Source: Amphibalanus amphitrite
Lineage: Eukaryota > Arthropoda > Thecostraca > Balanomorpha > Balanidae
Direction: 5' to 3'
Assembly (NCBI RefSeq): GCF_019059575.1
Contig: NW_024881781.1
Coordinates: 434,001 to 498,000, forward strand
Length of the DNA: 64,000 nt
A program made the translations under genes and the position numbers. Every line of letters begins with the position of its first letter. Position 1 is the stretch's first letter. Positions 11,881 to 23,800 of the stretch are shown here, one piece after another. The notes beneath the pieces were generated by a model that saw only the letters and a list, made by a program, of their open reading frames with translations, was not told where the DNA came from and made no database searches.

Positions 11881-14800
11881 CTGGGAACAAATAGCGTGCG
11901 GTCAGTGATGAGAATCTGAAATAACATCAGGGAAAACCTATAAAGACAATAAATAAAGGCAGGGTTACGATCGACAGGGAAAACCCATCACCGCCCATTG
12001 ACACCCGCTTGAGCAGCCAGGGTCCTCCCCCTGAGATTGGATCGTAGTCGTACATATTAGTGAACCGTCTCAACTGAGGCCGTAACGTATGTAGACAGAA
12101 CCATTCAGCAGGGGGGGGGGGTCTCTACCGGGAACTTCTCGACAATCGGGTCCAGCTTATCTCCGAACTGGTTACCCTCATTTTCGAACTTCGCCACCGG
12201 CAACCACCCTATCATCTCGCGGAGCGAGACATAAGAAAAAGCGCCATTAGAGGCCACGTACCGGAGAACATTTTCAGGAAGTCGTCGCTGCTCATTTTGA
12301 AGGTGGAGTCAGGAGAGGTGGCCGGTCCGCGGCCGCACGAACCAGAGCCATTCTTCAGGTCCAGGAACCACTGACCGGCGTCGGAACCTGGCGGGGCAGC
12401 GAGCGATAGGTCAGGGCCAGGGAAGTGTCGCGACTCATAGCTAGATTCTGCTCGGCGAAACAGTATGGCGTAACAACTGACGGCTGGAGACCCACACAGT
12501 AGGGTGTATCGTCAAATTTTGATTTTTTTTAATCGTCTTCACTACTAAATTTTATTGGTCCCTGGCATGTTTGAAGCCGTAGGATACCAATAAAAAAAAT
12601 CTGGGACGAAAACCTAGCCTGCTGCGAGCGGTTGAACGGAAGCCTGTCGGGACGGCGCCAGGCGTTGAAGTCTCCCCGTTAGTTACGCGCACACTAGCAC
12701 CACGCGGCGGCTGGCGCCGTGCCGCCGCGTTCCCGGTCAGCCGTGTTTTAGCGTTCACTGACGGGTCGAAGTGATTATTCTAAGCTTTCCTAAGAAGCTT
12801 TCTGCCCCGCAGCTCATTATTGAGCAAGAATATCGCACAAACTGCATAGAACATTGACATGCAGGTTGTCGGCACATATGGAGAAGGGGGTGTTTTGGTT
12901 AATGCCTCCTTTAATAGGAAGAGATTGTGGAAGAACAACACATTTCTCTTGGAAATTACTCATCCGCCTTCTCCCTACGTGCCTGCTTTAGTAATCGAAG
13001 TACCCCTATTGACTCTACGTTCTTGATTCGGCTGTCGATTTTATGCATGGAATTCCGCTATATTATATTTTCTCGCTCAATGTCCCCTGAGCTATATTGA
13101 GGCGTCACGGGACAGCAATGCTCAGCACACAACTGCAGAGAAAAAGTCAATGTGGCCATGCGTTTTGTATGCCAAAATGTGTGAGCCTTGGCGTGTACCA
13201 GCAGCCGTTGTCACCATTGTAATTTTCACGACTTTATCTTTATAAGGATGCAATTGCCCACTTCCCAGTTCCCAGACTGGGTTTGGAGATATAGTTTTAC
13301 AGAAACATTAAGGAATGTCTGTAATGTAAGTTAAAAGATAATACCGAAAGGAATCCACATATTTTCGAATTTCCTGTTTGCTGTATTGCTTAGTAAATGT
13401 CAGACGTCATGATGGCATGGTTGCGATTGATGGTATGCCGGATGGCCAGGGTACGAACTCACGGTAAGTCAGCTTGGCCGGCAGGCATCAACAGGCACAA
13501 TAGTTTTACACTGATATCGTCACCCTCAGTTATTCGTCACCATTCAGCAGCAGGCCCAGAGCTTCGGGCTTTGAACCGTAAGGTACATGTGTAGGAGCAA
13601 GACATTGCGCCGATTCGAAGGGCTGGAAGGGCAGCATCGCGGGGGCTGGAATGTGCCTGAGCGGCTGAGACCATCCCATTGGGACGGGGGTGTTCTGGGT
13701 GCACTCAGCCGCTCATGCTGGGAAATGCATCCAATGGAGCTCTCCATTCGAATGATTAGGGTGACCTTTAGTCTAGAACAAGGAAGGATGACTGTTGGCT
13801 GGTCCCGAGGATAGATACAAAGGACAGGTAATGACATCATATAATGAATCGAAGACGGCCCCGGCCCGATCCTCTGATAGAGGCTCATCAACACGTATCT
13901 CGTTGTGGACCATTTCGTTTTCCTCCACCGTGGTTTTTGCACCGACCTCAACGGGTTGGAAGATTACGATGTTCAGAAACCATTAAGGTCGTAATTGTAT
14001 ATTCGTTGAGTTAGGTTAGCCTTTCCATTCCATGAAGACTACTTTATAATTATTGGATGATAGGATGAGGTTTTCACTGTGTTGAACCTGTCCTACCTGC
14101 TCAGTGAACGAATATACAACAAATATACAATTACGATCTTAATGGTTTCTGAACATCGTTACCTTCCAACCCGTTCAGGTCGGTGCAAAAACTTCGGTGG
14201 AGGAAAACGAAATGGTCCACAACGAGATACGTGTTGATGAACCTCTATCAGAGGATCGGGCCGGGCCGTCTTCGATTCATTATATGATGTCGTTACCTGT
14301 CCTTTGTATCTATCCTCGGGACCAGCCAACAGTCATCCTTCCTTGTTCTAGACTAAAGGTCACCCTAATCATTCGAATGGAGAGCTCCATTGGATGCATT
14401 TCCCAGCATGAGCGGCTGAGTGCACCCAGAACACCCCCGTCCCAATGGGATGGTCTCAGCCGCTCAGGCACATTCCAGCCCCCGCGATGCTGCCCTTCCA
14501 GCCCTTCGAATCGGCGCAATGTCTTGCTCCTACACCTGTACCTTACGGTTCAAAGCCCGAAGCTCTGGGCCTGCTGCTGAATGGTGACGAATAACTGAGG
14601 GTGACGATATCAGTGTAAGACTATTGTGCCTGTTGATGCCTGCCGACCAAGCTGACTTACCGTGAGTTCGTACCCTGGCCATCCGGCATACCATCAATCG
14701 CAACCATGCCATCATGACGTCTGACATTTACTAAGCAATACAGCAAACAGGAAATTCGAAAATATGTGGATTCCTTTCGGTATTAGCTTTTAACTTACAT

Positions 14801-17800
14801 TACAGACATTCCTTAATGTTTCTGTAAAACTATATCTCCAAACCCAGTCTGGGAACTGGGAAGTGGGCAATTGCATCCTTATAAAGATAAAGTCGTGAAA
14901 ATTACAATGGTGACAACGGCTGCTGGTACACGCCAAGGCTCACACATTTTGGCATACAAAACGCATGGCCACATTGACTTTTTCTCTGCAGTTGTGTGCT
15001 GAGCATTGCTGTCCCGTGACGCCTCAATATAGCTCAGGGGACATTGAGCGAGAAAATATAATATAGCGGAATTCCATGCATAAAATCGACAGCCGAATCA
15101 AGAACGTAGAGTCAATAGGGGTACTTCGATTACTAAAGCAGGCACGTAGGGAGAAGGCGGATGAGTAATTTCCAAGAGAAATGTGTTGTTCTTCCACAAT
15201 CTCTTCCTATTAAAGGAAATAGATCACTTTTAACATGGGGTTTTGTTCAGTAGTGGCTATTAGTAGCGCCGTGCTATTCAGTAGTGGCTATTAGTAGCGC
15301 CGTGCTATACCGTCGCTGCGCGGAACACTGGGCTGGAGGTCACCTCGGCCGTGAGTGCACGTGCGCGCTGAGGAATTCTTGCTTACCGCCGGAAACGGCG
15401 TCGGCCGGAGTCGGAGCCGGGGGCCGCGGAGAGTCGGGCCGTGTTGTATTTACTTGTTTGTTCCAAGGTCTAAATACAGTGTACAGACGGAACAAGTGAC
15501 GACGAGGACGAGATGGAGTCGACTCGTGCCGCTTTTTGCTTAGTGCCAAGCCCGCTTAGTTTTGCTTAGTCTTTTTTTATCGATTGCACAGCGCCTGTAT
15601 GCTCAGCCGCCGCCACCAATTTTAACTGCCCCGCTCGACCGTGCAGCTAACGTAATTGTCGCGTCTGCCGCCCGCGCTTATCTTGATTGAAATGGCTCAA
15701 TCGCACGGTTTGCCCACGCCCCCGCCCTATGAGGCTGGCCAAGACTTCGCAAGATGGCTCAGAGGCTGCGAATGCTACATGCTAGCCTCAGATATCACCT
15801 CAAGCGCCCGAAAAGCCGCAACAGTTCTCACGCTGCTCGGGCTGGAAGTCCAGGAGCTCGCCAGAACACTGCCCGACCCACCCACCACTGCACCGGAAGA
15901 AGCCTCCGATGAGTATGCCCGACTGGCCGCTAAACTGACGGCGCATTTCGACACTGCAGTAAACCCTACGTACGAGCGGGCTCAGCTCCATGCAATTGCC
16001 CGGAAGGCTGGGGAAAGCTTCGCAGAATTTGTGTCGCGTCTCCGTATCCAGGCAGACCGCTGTAAATATGCAGCCGAACAGCGGGACGCAGTCGTGCTGG
16101 AGTGCGCTGTAGCCCACTGTGCGGACAGGGAGCTGCAAAAGAAATTCTTCGGAAAACCGACGCTGACTCTTAACGAAGCCTTGCAACTGGCTAAGCAGGA
16201 AGAGCAAATCAGAGCTCAGGTTGAGAGCTTGAATTTGGCCGCCCAGCCCACTGAGCCACTTGAGGTGGGTGTGAACATGATAGCGCATCGCCAGACCACG
16301 GCAGCGTTTCAGTATCGTGGTCAGTGCTCGCAGCCCCGTGGGCCAACTCAGAGTCCACGGGTTCCCTCACCGTCAGCGACCCCGGGCCGGAGCCGCGCGT
16401 CACGACAAGCCCCTCGCGCTGCGCCGTTGCCGGCGTGCTATCGGTGCCTCAGCAGGCGCCATGCTAGCGGAGACTGCCCATTCAAACACGCCGAGTGCTA
16501 TGCCTGCCATGGAGTCGGGCACACGAGAAGTGCGTGCCGAAACCGAAGCCGACAATTGAGAGACAGGGCGCATCAAGTGTCAGAAGATATCAAGACAGGG
16601 GATGGAGCCCACCAGGGAGAAGAAGAGGAGGCATACGGCATCAACACGATATCTGACAGAGCAGCCCCGGTGGTGGTCGACGTTCGAATGAATGGCAGGC
16701 CAATCACCATGCAGGTGGATACGGGCGCCAGCCGTTCCATCATCAGCAAGGCCATGTTCACCAGCATGTGGGTCAGCAAGCCTGACTTGAAACCGTTGGA
16801 TCGCCCTCTGCGGACTTACACTGGAGAGCAGGTTCCAGTGGTGGGCGTGGCCACAGTGGAAGTCGTCTACCAGGATCAGAAGGCGATGCTACCTGTTGTT
16901 GTGGCAGACACGACAGGGCCGCCTCTGCTGGGGCGAGAATGGCTGCTCGCGATTAAGCTGGATTGGAGGTCCCTTTTCAGCGTCGACTCACTGCACAGCC
17001 TCTCCTCACCAGAGACAGATCTAGAAGCCGCTCTTCAGAAGGACCGCGCCGAGTTCAGTGACCTCTTCAAGCCGGACATCGGTCGCTATAATGTCCGAAA
17101 GGTGTCTATTGAGATGGATCCGACAGTGAAGCCGATCTTTCTCAAACACCGGCCTCCACCTTTTGCACTGCGGGAGGAGATCGAAAAGGAACTGGAGAGA
17201 CAAGTCGCAGAAGGAATTCTGGAGCCAGTGAAAACCTCGCGCTGGGCTGCGCCAGTGGTGCCTGTGAAAAAGGCCAACGGTACCCTCCGGCTCTGTGGAA
17301 GCTATGACCAAACGGTTAACAAAGCCAGTCAGCTTGAAAAGTATCCGTTGCCGAGAGTCGACGAGCTGTTCGCCGCCATGGCGGGCGGCAAGATGTTTAC
17401 AAAGATCGATCTCCGTGAGGCTTACTTCCAGCTAGAGCTCGATGAGGCAAGCAAAGAAGTGCTCACCATCAACACACACAAAGGGCTATTTCGTCCAAAT
17501 CGGCTAGCCTTTGGCGTCAAGAGCGCCGTTTCGATCTTCCAGCGAGAAATGGAAACGTTGCTGTCGGGGATACCGAACGTAGCAGTATTCCTCGACGATA
17601 TCGCTGTGACTGGCCCCAACCCAGCTGCCCACCGAGAAAATGTTCGCGAGGTGCTGCGCCGTCTCAACTCGGCAGGCCTCCGAGTCAATGAGGAGAAGTC
17701 GGTCTGGCTGGCGTCTGAGGTTAAATACCTCGGGTTCAGCATCTCAGCCGCCGGTGTGCGAACCACGGCGGAGAAAACAGCTGCTGTGCAGGAGGCCCCG

Positions 17801-20800
17801 GAGCCGAGAAATTTGACGGAGCTGAAGGCCTACATGGGACTTCTTCAATACTACGGTCGCTTCCTTCCCGGTCTGGCCACTGTGGCAGCCCCGTTGTATG
17901 CACTGGAACGGAAGGGAGCAGCCTGGGTCTGGGGGGCTGCTGAGCGCGCCGCCTTTCTACAGACAAAGCAGCTACTAGTCTCAGCTCCAGTGCTGACTCA
18001 CTACGACCCGGCCAAACCCCTGATTCTGACCACTGACGCCAGCTCCTATGGCCTAGGAGCAGTGCTCAGCCATCCCAGCGGTGAGCATGGGGATCAGCCG
18101 ATCGCGTACGCCAGTCGGACTCTGAATGATGCGGAGCGTAACTACAGCCAACTCGATAAGGAGGCCCTGGGAGTCATGTTCGGTGTTGGAAAGTTTCACC
18201 AGTACCTCTACGGCCGCCCCTTCCTGATCCGAACAGATCACAAGCCTCTGGTGGGACTACTTTCTGCCGACAAAGCCCTACCTCTCGCGGTATCTCCCAG
18301 GATCCTTCGATGGCGGCTGCTCCTGGCTGGTTATCAGTACCAGTTGCAGTATGTAGCGGGACAGAGCATTGGCAACGCTGACGGGCTCAGCCGCCTGCCA
18401 CTGTCAGTCGTCCCGGCCGATGCCCCAGTGCCTGGCGACGTCGCCAACATGCTGGAAGACGTGTCTCGAGTTGTGGATGTGGACCAGATTCGTGCGAAAA
18501 CGAGTCGAGATCCGGTCCTGTCCAGGGTGCTCCGGTGCCTGCAAGTCGGGTGGCCACAGACGCCTCCTGACGACGAAGGCCTGCTGCCTTTCTACCGTCG
18601 TCGGCAGGAGCTGAGCCTACAGGACGGATGTGTCCTGTGGGGCTGCAGAATGGTGATTCCGACGTCACTCCGATCTCAGGTACTCGGAGTCTTGCACGAC
18701 GGCCATCCGGGCATAAACCAGATGAAGCGACTCGCTCGGAGCCACGTGTGGTGGCCCGAACTCGATATCATGATTGAAGAGTGTGTTCGTACTTGCCATC
18801 AGTGTCAGATCCATCGTGGGCTGCAGCCGGAGGTGCCAGCGCAGCCATGGACTTTCCCTCAGCGTCCGTGGCAGAGGGTGCACGTAGATTTTGCTGGCCC
18901 CGTGGAGGGAAAGCAGCTACTGGTTGTAGTTGACGCGTACTCGAAGTGGTGCGACGTGCATATCTGTGCTTCAGCGTCTTCAGCAGCGGCGATTGAGAAA
19001 CTGAGGATGAGCTTCAGTACGCATGGGTTGCCGGTAATCCTGGTGTCTGACAATGGCACAGCCTTCTCGTCGTCGGAGTTTCAGACCTTCATCAAGGGAA
19101 ACCGCATCGTACACAGGTTCAGCCCACCTCTTCATCCCGCCTCAAACGGCCAAGCCGAGGCGGTAGTGAAGGTGGTGAAGTCCGGCATCGCACAGCGGTC
19201 GGAGGGGAGTTTGCAGACGCGCCTGTCCCGGTTTCTGTTTAAGTACAGAAACACGCCACACTCTACTACAGGTCGTACCCCGGCTGAGCTCCTGCTGGGA
19301 CGCTCGGTGAGAAGTATGATGGATCTGGTGCACCCTGATCTCACCGCAAAGGTCGAGCTTCACCAACAGACGTGGAAGGATCGTTCGGACCGGAGTGCTC
19401 GTGACCGGCACTTTCATGCTGGTGAAGAGGTATACGTCACAGCTATCCCGCAATCGCAGCAGAAGTGGGTTCCGGCGGTGGTAAGCTCGGTCGCAGGCCA
19501 GATCTGTGAGGTTCGCTTGCTGGATGGCCGAGTGTTCAAGCGTCACCGGTCTCATCTGAGAACTCGCTACGCCCCGGCTCCAGCGGACGGTGCACAGCCC
19601 AGCCACCGTCCAGAGCCGCCAACTTTAGCTGCTCAGCTGTCGCACGCTCCGGGTAGGAACACACACGCGTCGCCAACGCCGCTCGTCGTGGCGTCCTCAC
19701 CGCCACCGCCACCGCTCAGGGCACCGGCGGGTCCGCCGCTTCCTGGGACACAGGTGCCGCTGCTGCCCGATACGCCAGCTCCACCGATGTGTGTGACGGC
19801 GTCGCCGTCTGCGTCTCGAGATGCCACACCATCGCCGGCTCCACAGCAGAGCGCGGTGCGCGGTGCGTCGTGTCCCTCGCCGCCGGGCTCCGAGGGGAGT
19901 GGAGCACCGGAGCCGCTGAGCCGGCCCCATCGCGTTCGTAGGGCCCCTGTGCGCCTGGATCTGTAACGTGGCTATGATTCGTGTTTGTGTTTGTTCCCTG
20001 TGGGATCAGTGTTGGAGGGTTTAGTTATCTTGTAGCTCAGAGGGAAGGAGTGTTCAGTAGTGGCTATTAGTAGCGCCGTGCTATTCAGTAGTGGCTATTA
20101 GTAGCGCCGTGCTATACCGTCGCTGCGCGGAACACTGGGCTGGAGGTCACCTCGGCCGTGAGTGCACGTGCGCGCTGAGGAATTCTTGCTTACCGCCGGA
20201 AACGGCGTCGGCCGGAGTCGGAGCCGGGGGCCGCGGAGAGTCGGGCCGTGTTGTATTTACTTGTTTGTTCCAAGGTCTAAATACAGTGTACAGACGGAAC
20301 AGGTTTTGAACTGGAATAGCAGTTTTGTAGTTTGAGCTGAGACTAGCACAAATCAGAAGCTTTTATGGCCCAACGATCACTCTAACCAAAGATATTCAAT
20401 TTCCCGTTCCAAAAACAGTGCCTTCGGCAGGAATTCGTGCCTTCGGCAGGAATGTGGAGAATATAGCCACCTCTCGCAGAGGCTAAACGGGTCGGGGATG
20501 AGCAAGGAATGTGTACTAGCGAGCGGACCGGGATCAACGAACCGTTGGAAGAGATCTGTATTCTAATGCTGCCTCACGCTTGCAGAACCAATTGAATGCT
20601 TGCTTCTGATTCGTTGATTTTTGGCGTTTATTGCCTTATTGCGGCTGGCAAGGTATCTGATATACCAGGGAGAACAGAAAATGTTTTGTTATCAATTTCG
20701 CTCGGCTTATTCCCCAACGGCCAGCGCTTAGATTATAATCAAAATTGAAGTAGGTTTTGTGTGCCTGCAAATGCTATAGATACATATATAGGTGCTTGCT

Positions 20801-23800
20801 TATTTTATCGCACCCACGATCTTCACTTATTTTGGTTGCATTCTATAGACCAATTCGGGAATTTGCTTCAAGTCTGACGAATGGCAAATCAAAAAAGGGG
20901 AGAGAGGTGCAGCTGCAGGAGCCAGGGAGACCTATTGCAATTTTGCGCTCGCAATTTTTAGGCTGCTGATAGCTGATAGGTACATGCTCAATAAGTGACT
21001 GCTAACCTATGCCTTCTGTGCCTATAGTAGGTATGTATAACTCAGCCCTTCCATTTCTTTCAGCAACAGTATTGGCATTGGATGTTGAAAATAATGTGTA
21101 CCTATGATGTATGTGCATTGTGCATGTAGGTATTTTTTTAATGCGTAACTGCTGACAAGAAGCCTACTAACTGACAAGATACCGACAAAATGCCAAAGCT
21201 TTTCTGTGCTATATGTCAGGAGTGGTCTACAAAACTGCAGCGTAGATGCTTTGGGTGAGCTTTAAAAGTTGTCCCGTGGCATGTTCATCTAGAGATGTAT
21301 ACTTTGCTAATTTCATTACTTGTAATTTGTAATTTGGTGATGTTGTGTAATTGTGGTCAAAGGCAGGTCTCCAGAAGGTGAACGTCCGGGGCCCTGTTTC
21401 ATAGGCACTAGCAGCGCGCTGCCAGCGCTTTTCGTGAGCTGACGCCATATGGTCATGTGACACTAAGGACCTTTCGTGTAATCCGTGAGCTCCTTCATAG
21501 CTGTGGTTGGAACAGAGTTGCTGTCTCGTTGAAAGCAAATGTATCAGCAACTCCATTCCATTCGCAGCTATGAAGGAGCTCACAGATGACATGAACCGTT
21601 CATAGTGTCACGAGACCATTAATAGGCATTAACCAAAACACCCCCTTCTCCATATGTGCCGACAACCTGCATGTCAATGTTCTATGCAGTTTGTGCGATA
21701 TTCTTGCTCAATAATGAGCTGCGGGGCAGAGAGCTTCTTAGGAAAGCTTAGAATAATCACTTCGACCCGTCAGTGAACGCTAAAACACGGCTGACCGGGA
21801 ACGCGGCGGCACGGCGCCAGCCGCCGCGTGGTGCTAGTGTGCGCGTAACTAACGGGGAGACTTCAACGCCTGGCGCCGTCCCGACGCATGTTTTTTAATC
21901 CCACCCAGAAATGACAAACAAGCTCCCTGATTGGCCAGTTGCCGGCCAGTTGGACTTGAGCGGTCGCCATGGTGGTATCGGGGACTCGGCCGGCATCGTT
22001 AGGTGTTGAATTATGTGTTTCGTTGTGCTAGATATTGCCAATTTGCTTTGATATTTGATAAATAACGTTGGCTTATTCTTTGGTGACCTTGCATACTAAT
22101 ACGACGATATTTTGATACCGATTATTATGCATCAAACATCATGAGACAAATGTGGCGATTTCCACACCCTTTTGCAGTGCCCCCTGACCCCTCCCCTTGT
22201 GTAGTGAGTTAACAGGCTTGTAAGAACCAAGTGAACCATTTTTTAGTCAAGTGGTCATGATCGTCCCTACATCTAATGGATAATAGTCTTGCGCAAACTT
22301 ATAAAGTACTGGAGGAAGCAGAAGTTACGATTTTGGAGTACGCAAACTTGATATTAAAAAATCTCAGGTATTTTGGCTATATAAAGTGAGAAGAAAAGTT
22401 CAATTGATCATTATTTATTACAATTGCAATAATGATAATATCATGATAATTGTACTGTCAGGTAATGATAATAGTCATGTCACGTCATGCCACTAACCAG
22501 GCACACAGACACAACACATTTTCATCTTTATGTATCTAGGCATAAGGTATTACAGGCATGTTTTTGCACACCTCTCATGTGCGAGTGGGCATGGCCTCCT
22601 TCACAGTTGAGTTTTGGCTGATTGTGCTCAAATTTTGTAAGTACCTACATGTAAAGGGATGTAGATACAGTTAGTCGGGCACTCTTCTTAATTCAGTTTT
22701 GTGCACCACTTCCTGCTTTCACCATGCTGTGCCCACTCTGCTTTACAGTGGACAGCTGCTTCTGTGACACACATTAATCTTGCGTTCATTGAAACACTTA
22801 GTTTTGAGTGTTTTGACTCAGTTTTGTTGTAACTTCACCTGTGTTTATATTTTCAATAACTTGTTTTGGGCTGCTAGTTTGATTTGTTTTTGACATCAAG
22901 TAAGATTTGATTTTTGTTTCTGAGATTCCAATGTTATTTGTGGCAAATATTTTCCAAAAATCCTCCATCTAAAGCTTCAACTGAATTCTAAAATGCCTGC
23001 ATTTTCTACCAGAAACATTATCATTGATACCTCCTACAATATTTCATTTTGTCACCAGGTACCTGGACTGGTGAAAAGTGAAAACTGAAATTCATTCATG
23101 TCACCATTATCCTACGACCTACCCCTAAATGGAATTGATCTTGTTTCACAAATGAGTTGTACATTGTACAATGTCTATCAGCTGATGTCTATTGTCTATC
23201 TCTCTTTCAGCACAGAAGATCCTCAGTCATAGTTAACAAAATGGAAAAAAATTAGCTGTGTTTTTAAGATTCCAGTGGTGGCCATCAACTGCTCAGGAAA
23301 GCAGCCCAGAATCACTTCACAACAGGTATGTTGATGCATGTACATTGTACATTAACATCAATGTCTGAATGCTGAAGAATTGTTGAACAGGGAACACATT
23401 TACCTAGCCTCTAAAGACCACAAATCCTACATTACTTACATAAACATTTTTCTATAGAACTTATATTATCTACTTTCATCTGGCTAAGACTTTTTTACAT
23501 TATATTCCCTCTGTTAAACATGAAAATATGATGAGTTATAGACTAGTATAACAAGCTGGTAATTATATCTGCCTTGTCAGCTTGGCCAACATCTGCATCA
23601 TGTCTATCACAAAATATGACTGCTTTCCTGACATTTGCATTTGTTCCACTCACCAATTGGCCACTTCTACCATCTGCTTGCTCTATGCACAGACATTGTC
23701 ATAGGGTCTGCTCCTGTCGCACTTCCTAACACCTCTTAACTCCTCCAAGATTGCTTCCCTGTTCCAGTGGCAGCTTTCGCCCCTACAAAGCCAAGAAGGG

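Larger units (their letters stand above)
15244..20301 (+). mobile_element. Intact Ty3/gypsy-type LTR retrotransposon, 5-bp target duplication
   Basis: Two 251-bp LTRs (15244-15494 and 20051-20301) start TGTTCAG and end GGAACA. They look identical over their whole length and flank one uninterrupted gag-pol frame. The 5-bp duplication GGTTT lies at 15239-15243 and 20302-20306. A purine tract (CAGAGGGAAGGAG) precedes the 3' LTR. Identical LTRs and an open frame mean a recent insertion that may still be active. There is no envelope frame. It sits inside the large DNA element at 12500-26960. A primer-binding site could not be assigned to a tRNA. Confidence 0.96.

Noticed and set aside
13544..14580. 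135- and 128-codon frames (13544-13951 minus, 14197-14580 plus)
   Set aside because: They are the same sequence in the two arms of the giant palindrome and resemble no known protein, so they are not counted as genes.
12650..21885. A separate element with ends GTCGGGACGGCGCCAGGCG
   Set aside because: These ends first looked like a nested transposon, but they are simply the inner part of the 408-bp inverted repeat, split on the right by the 9-bp-duplication insertion.
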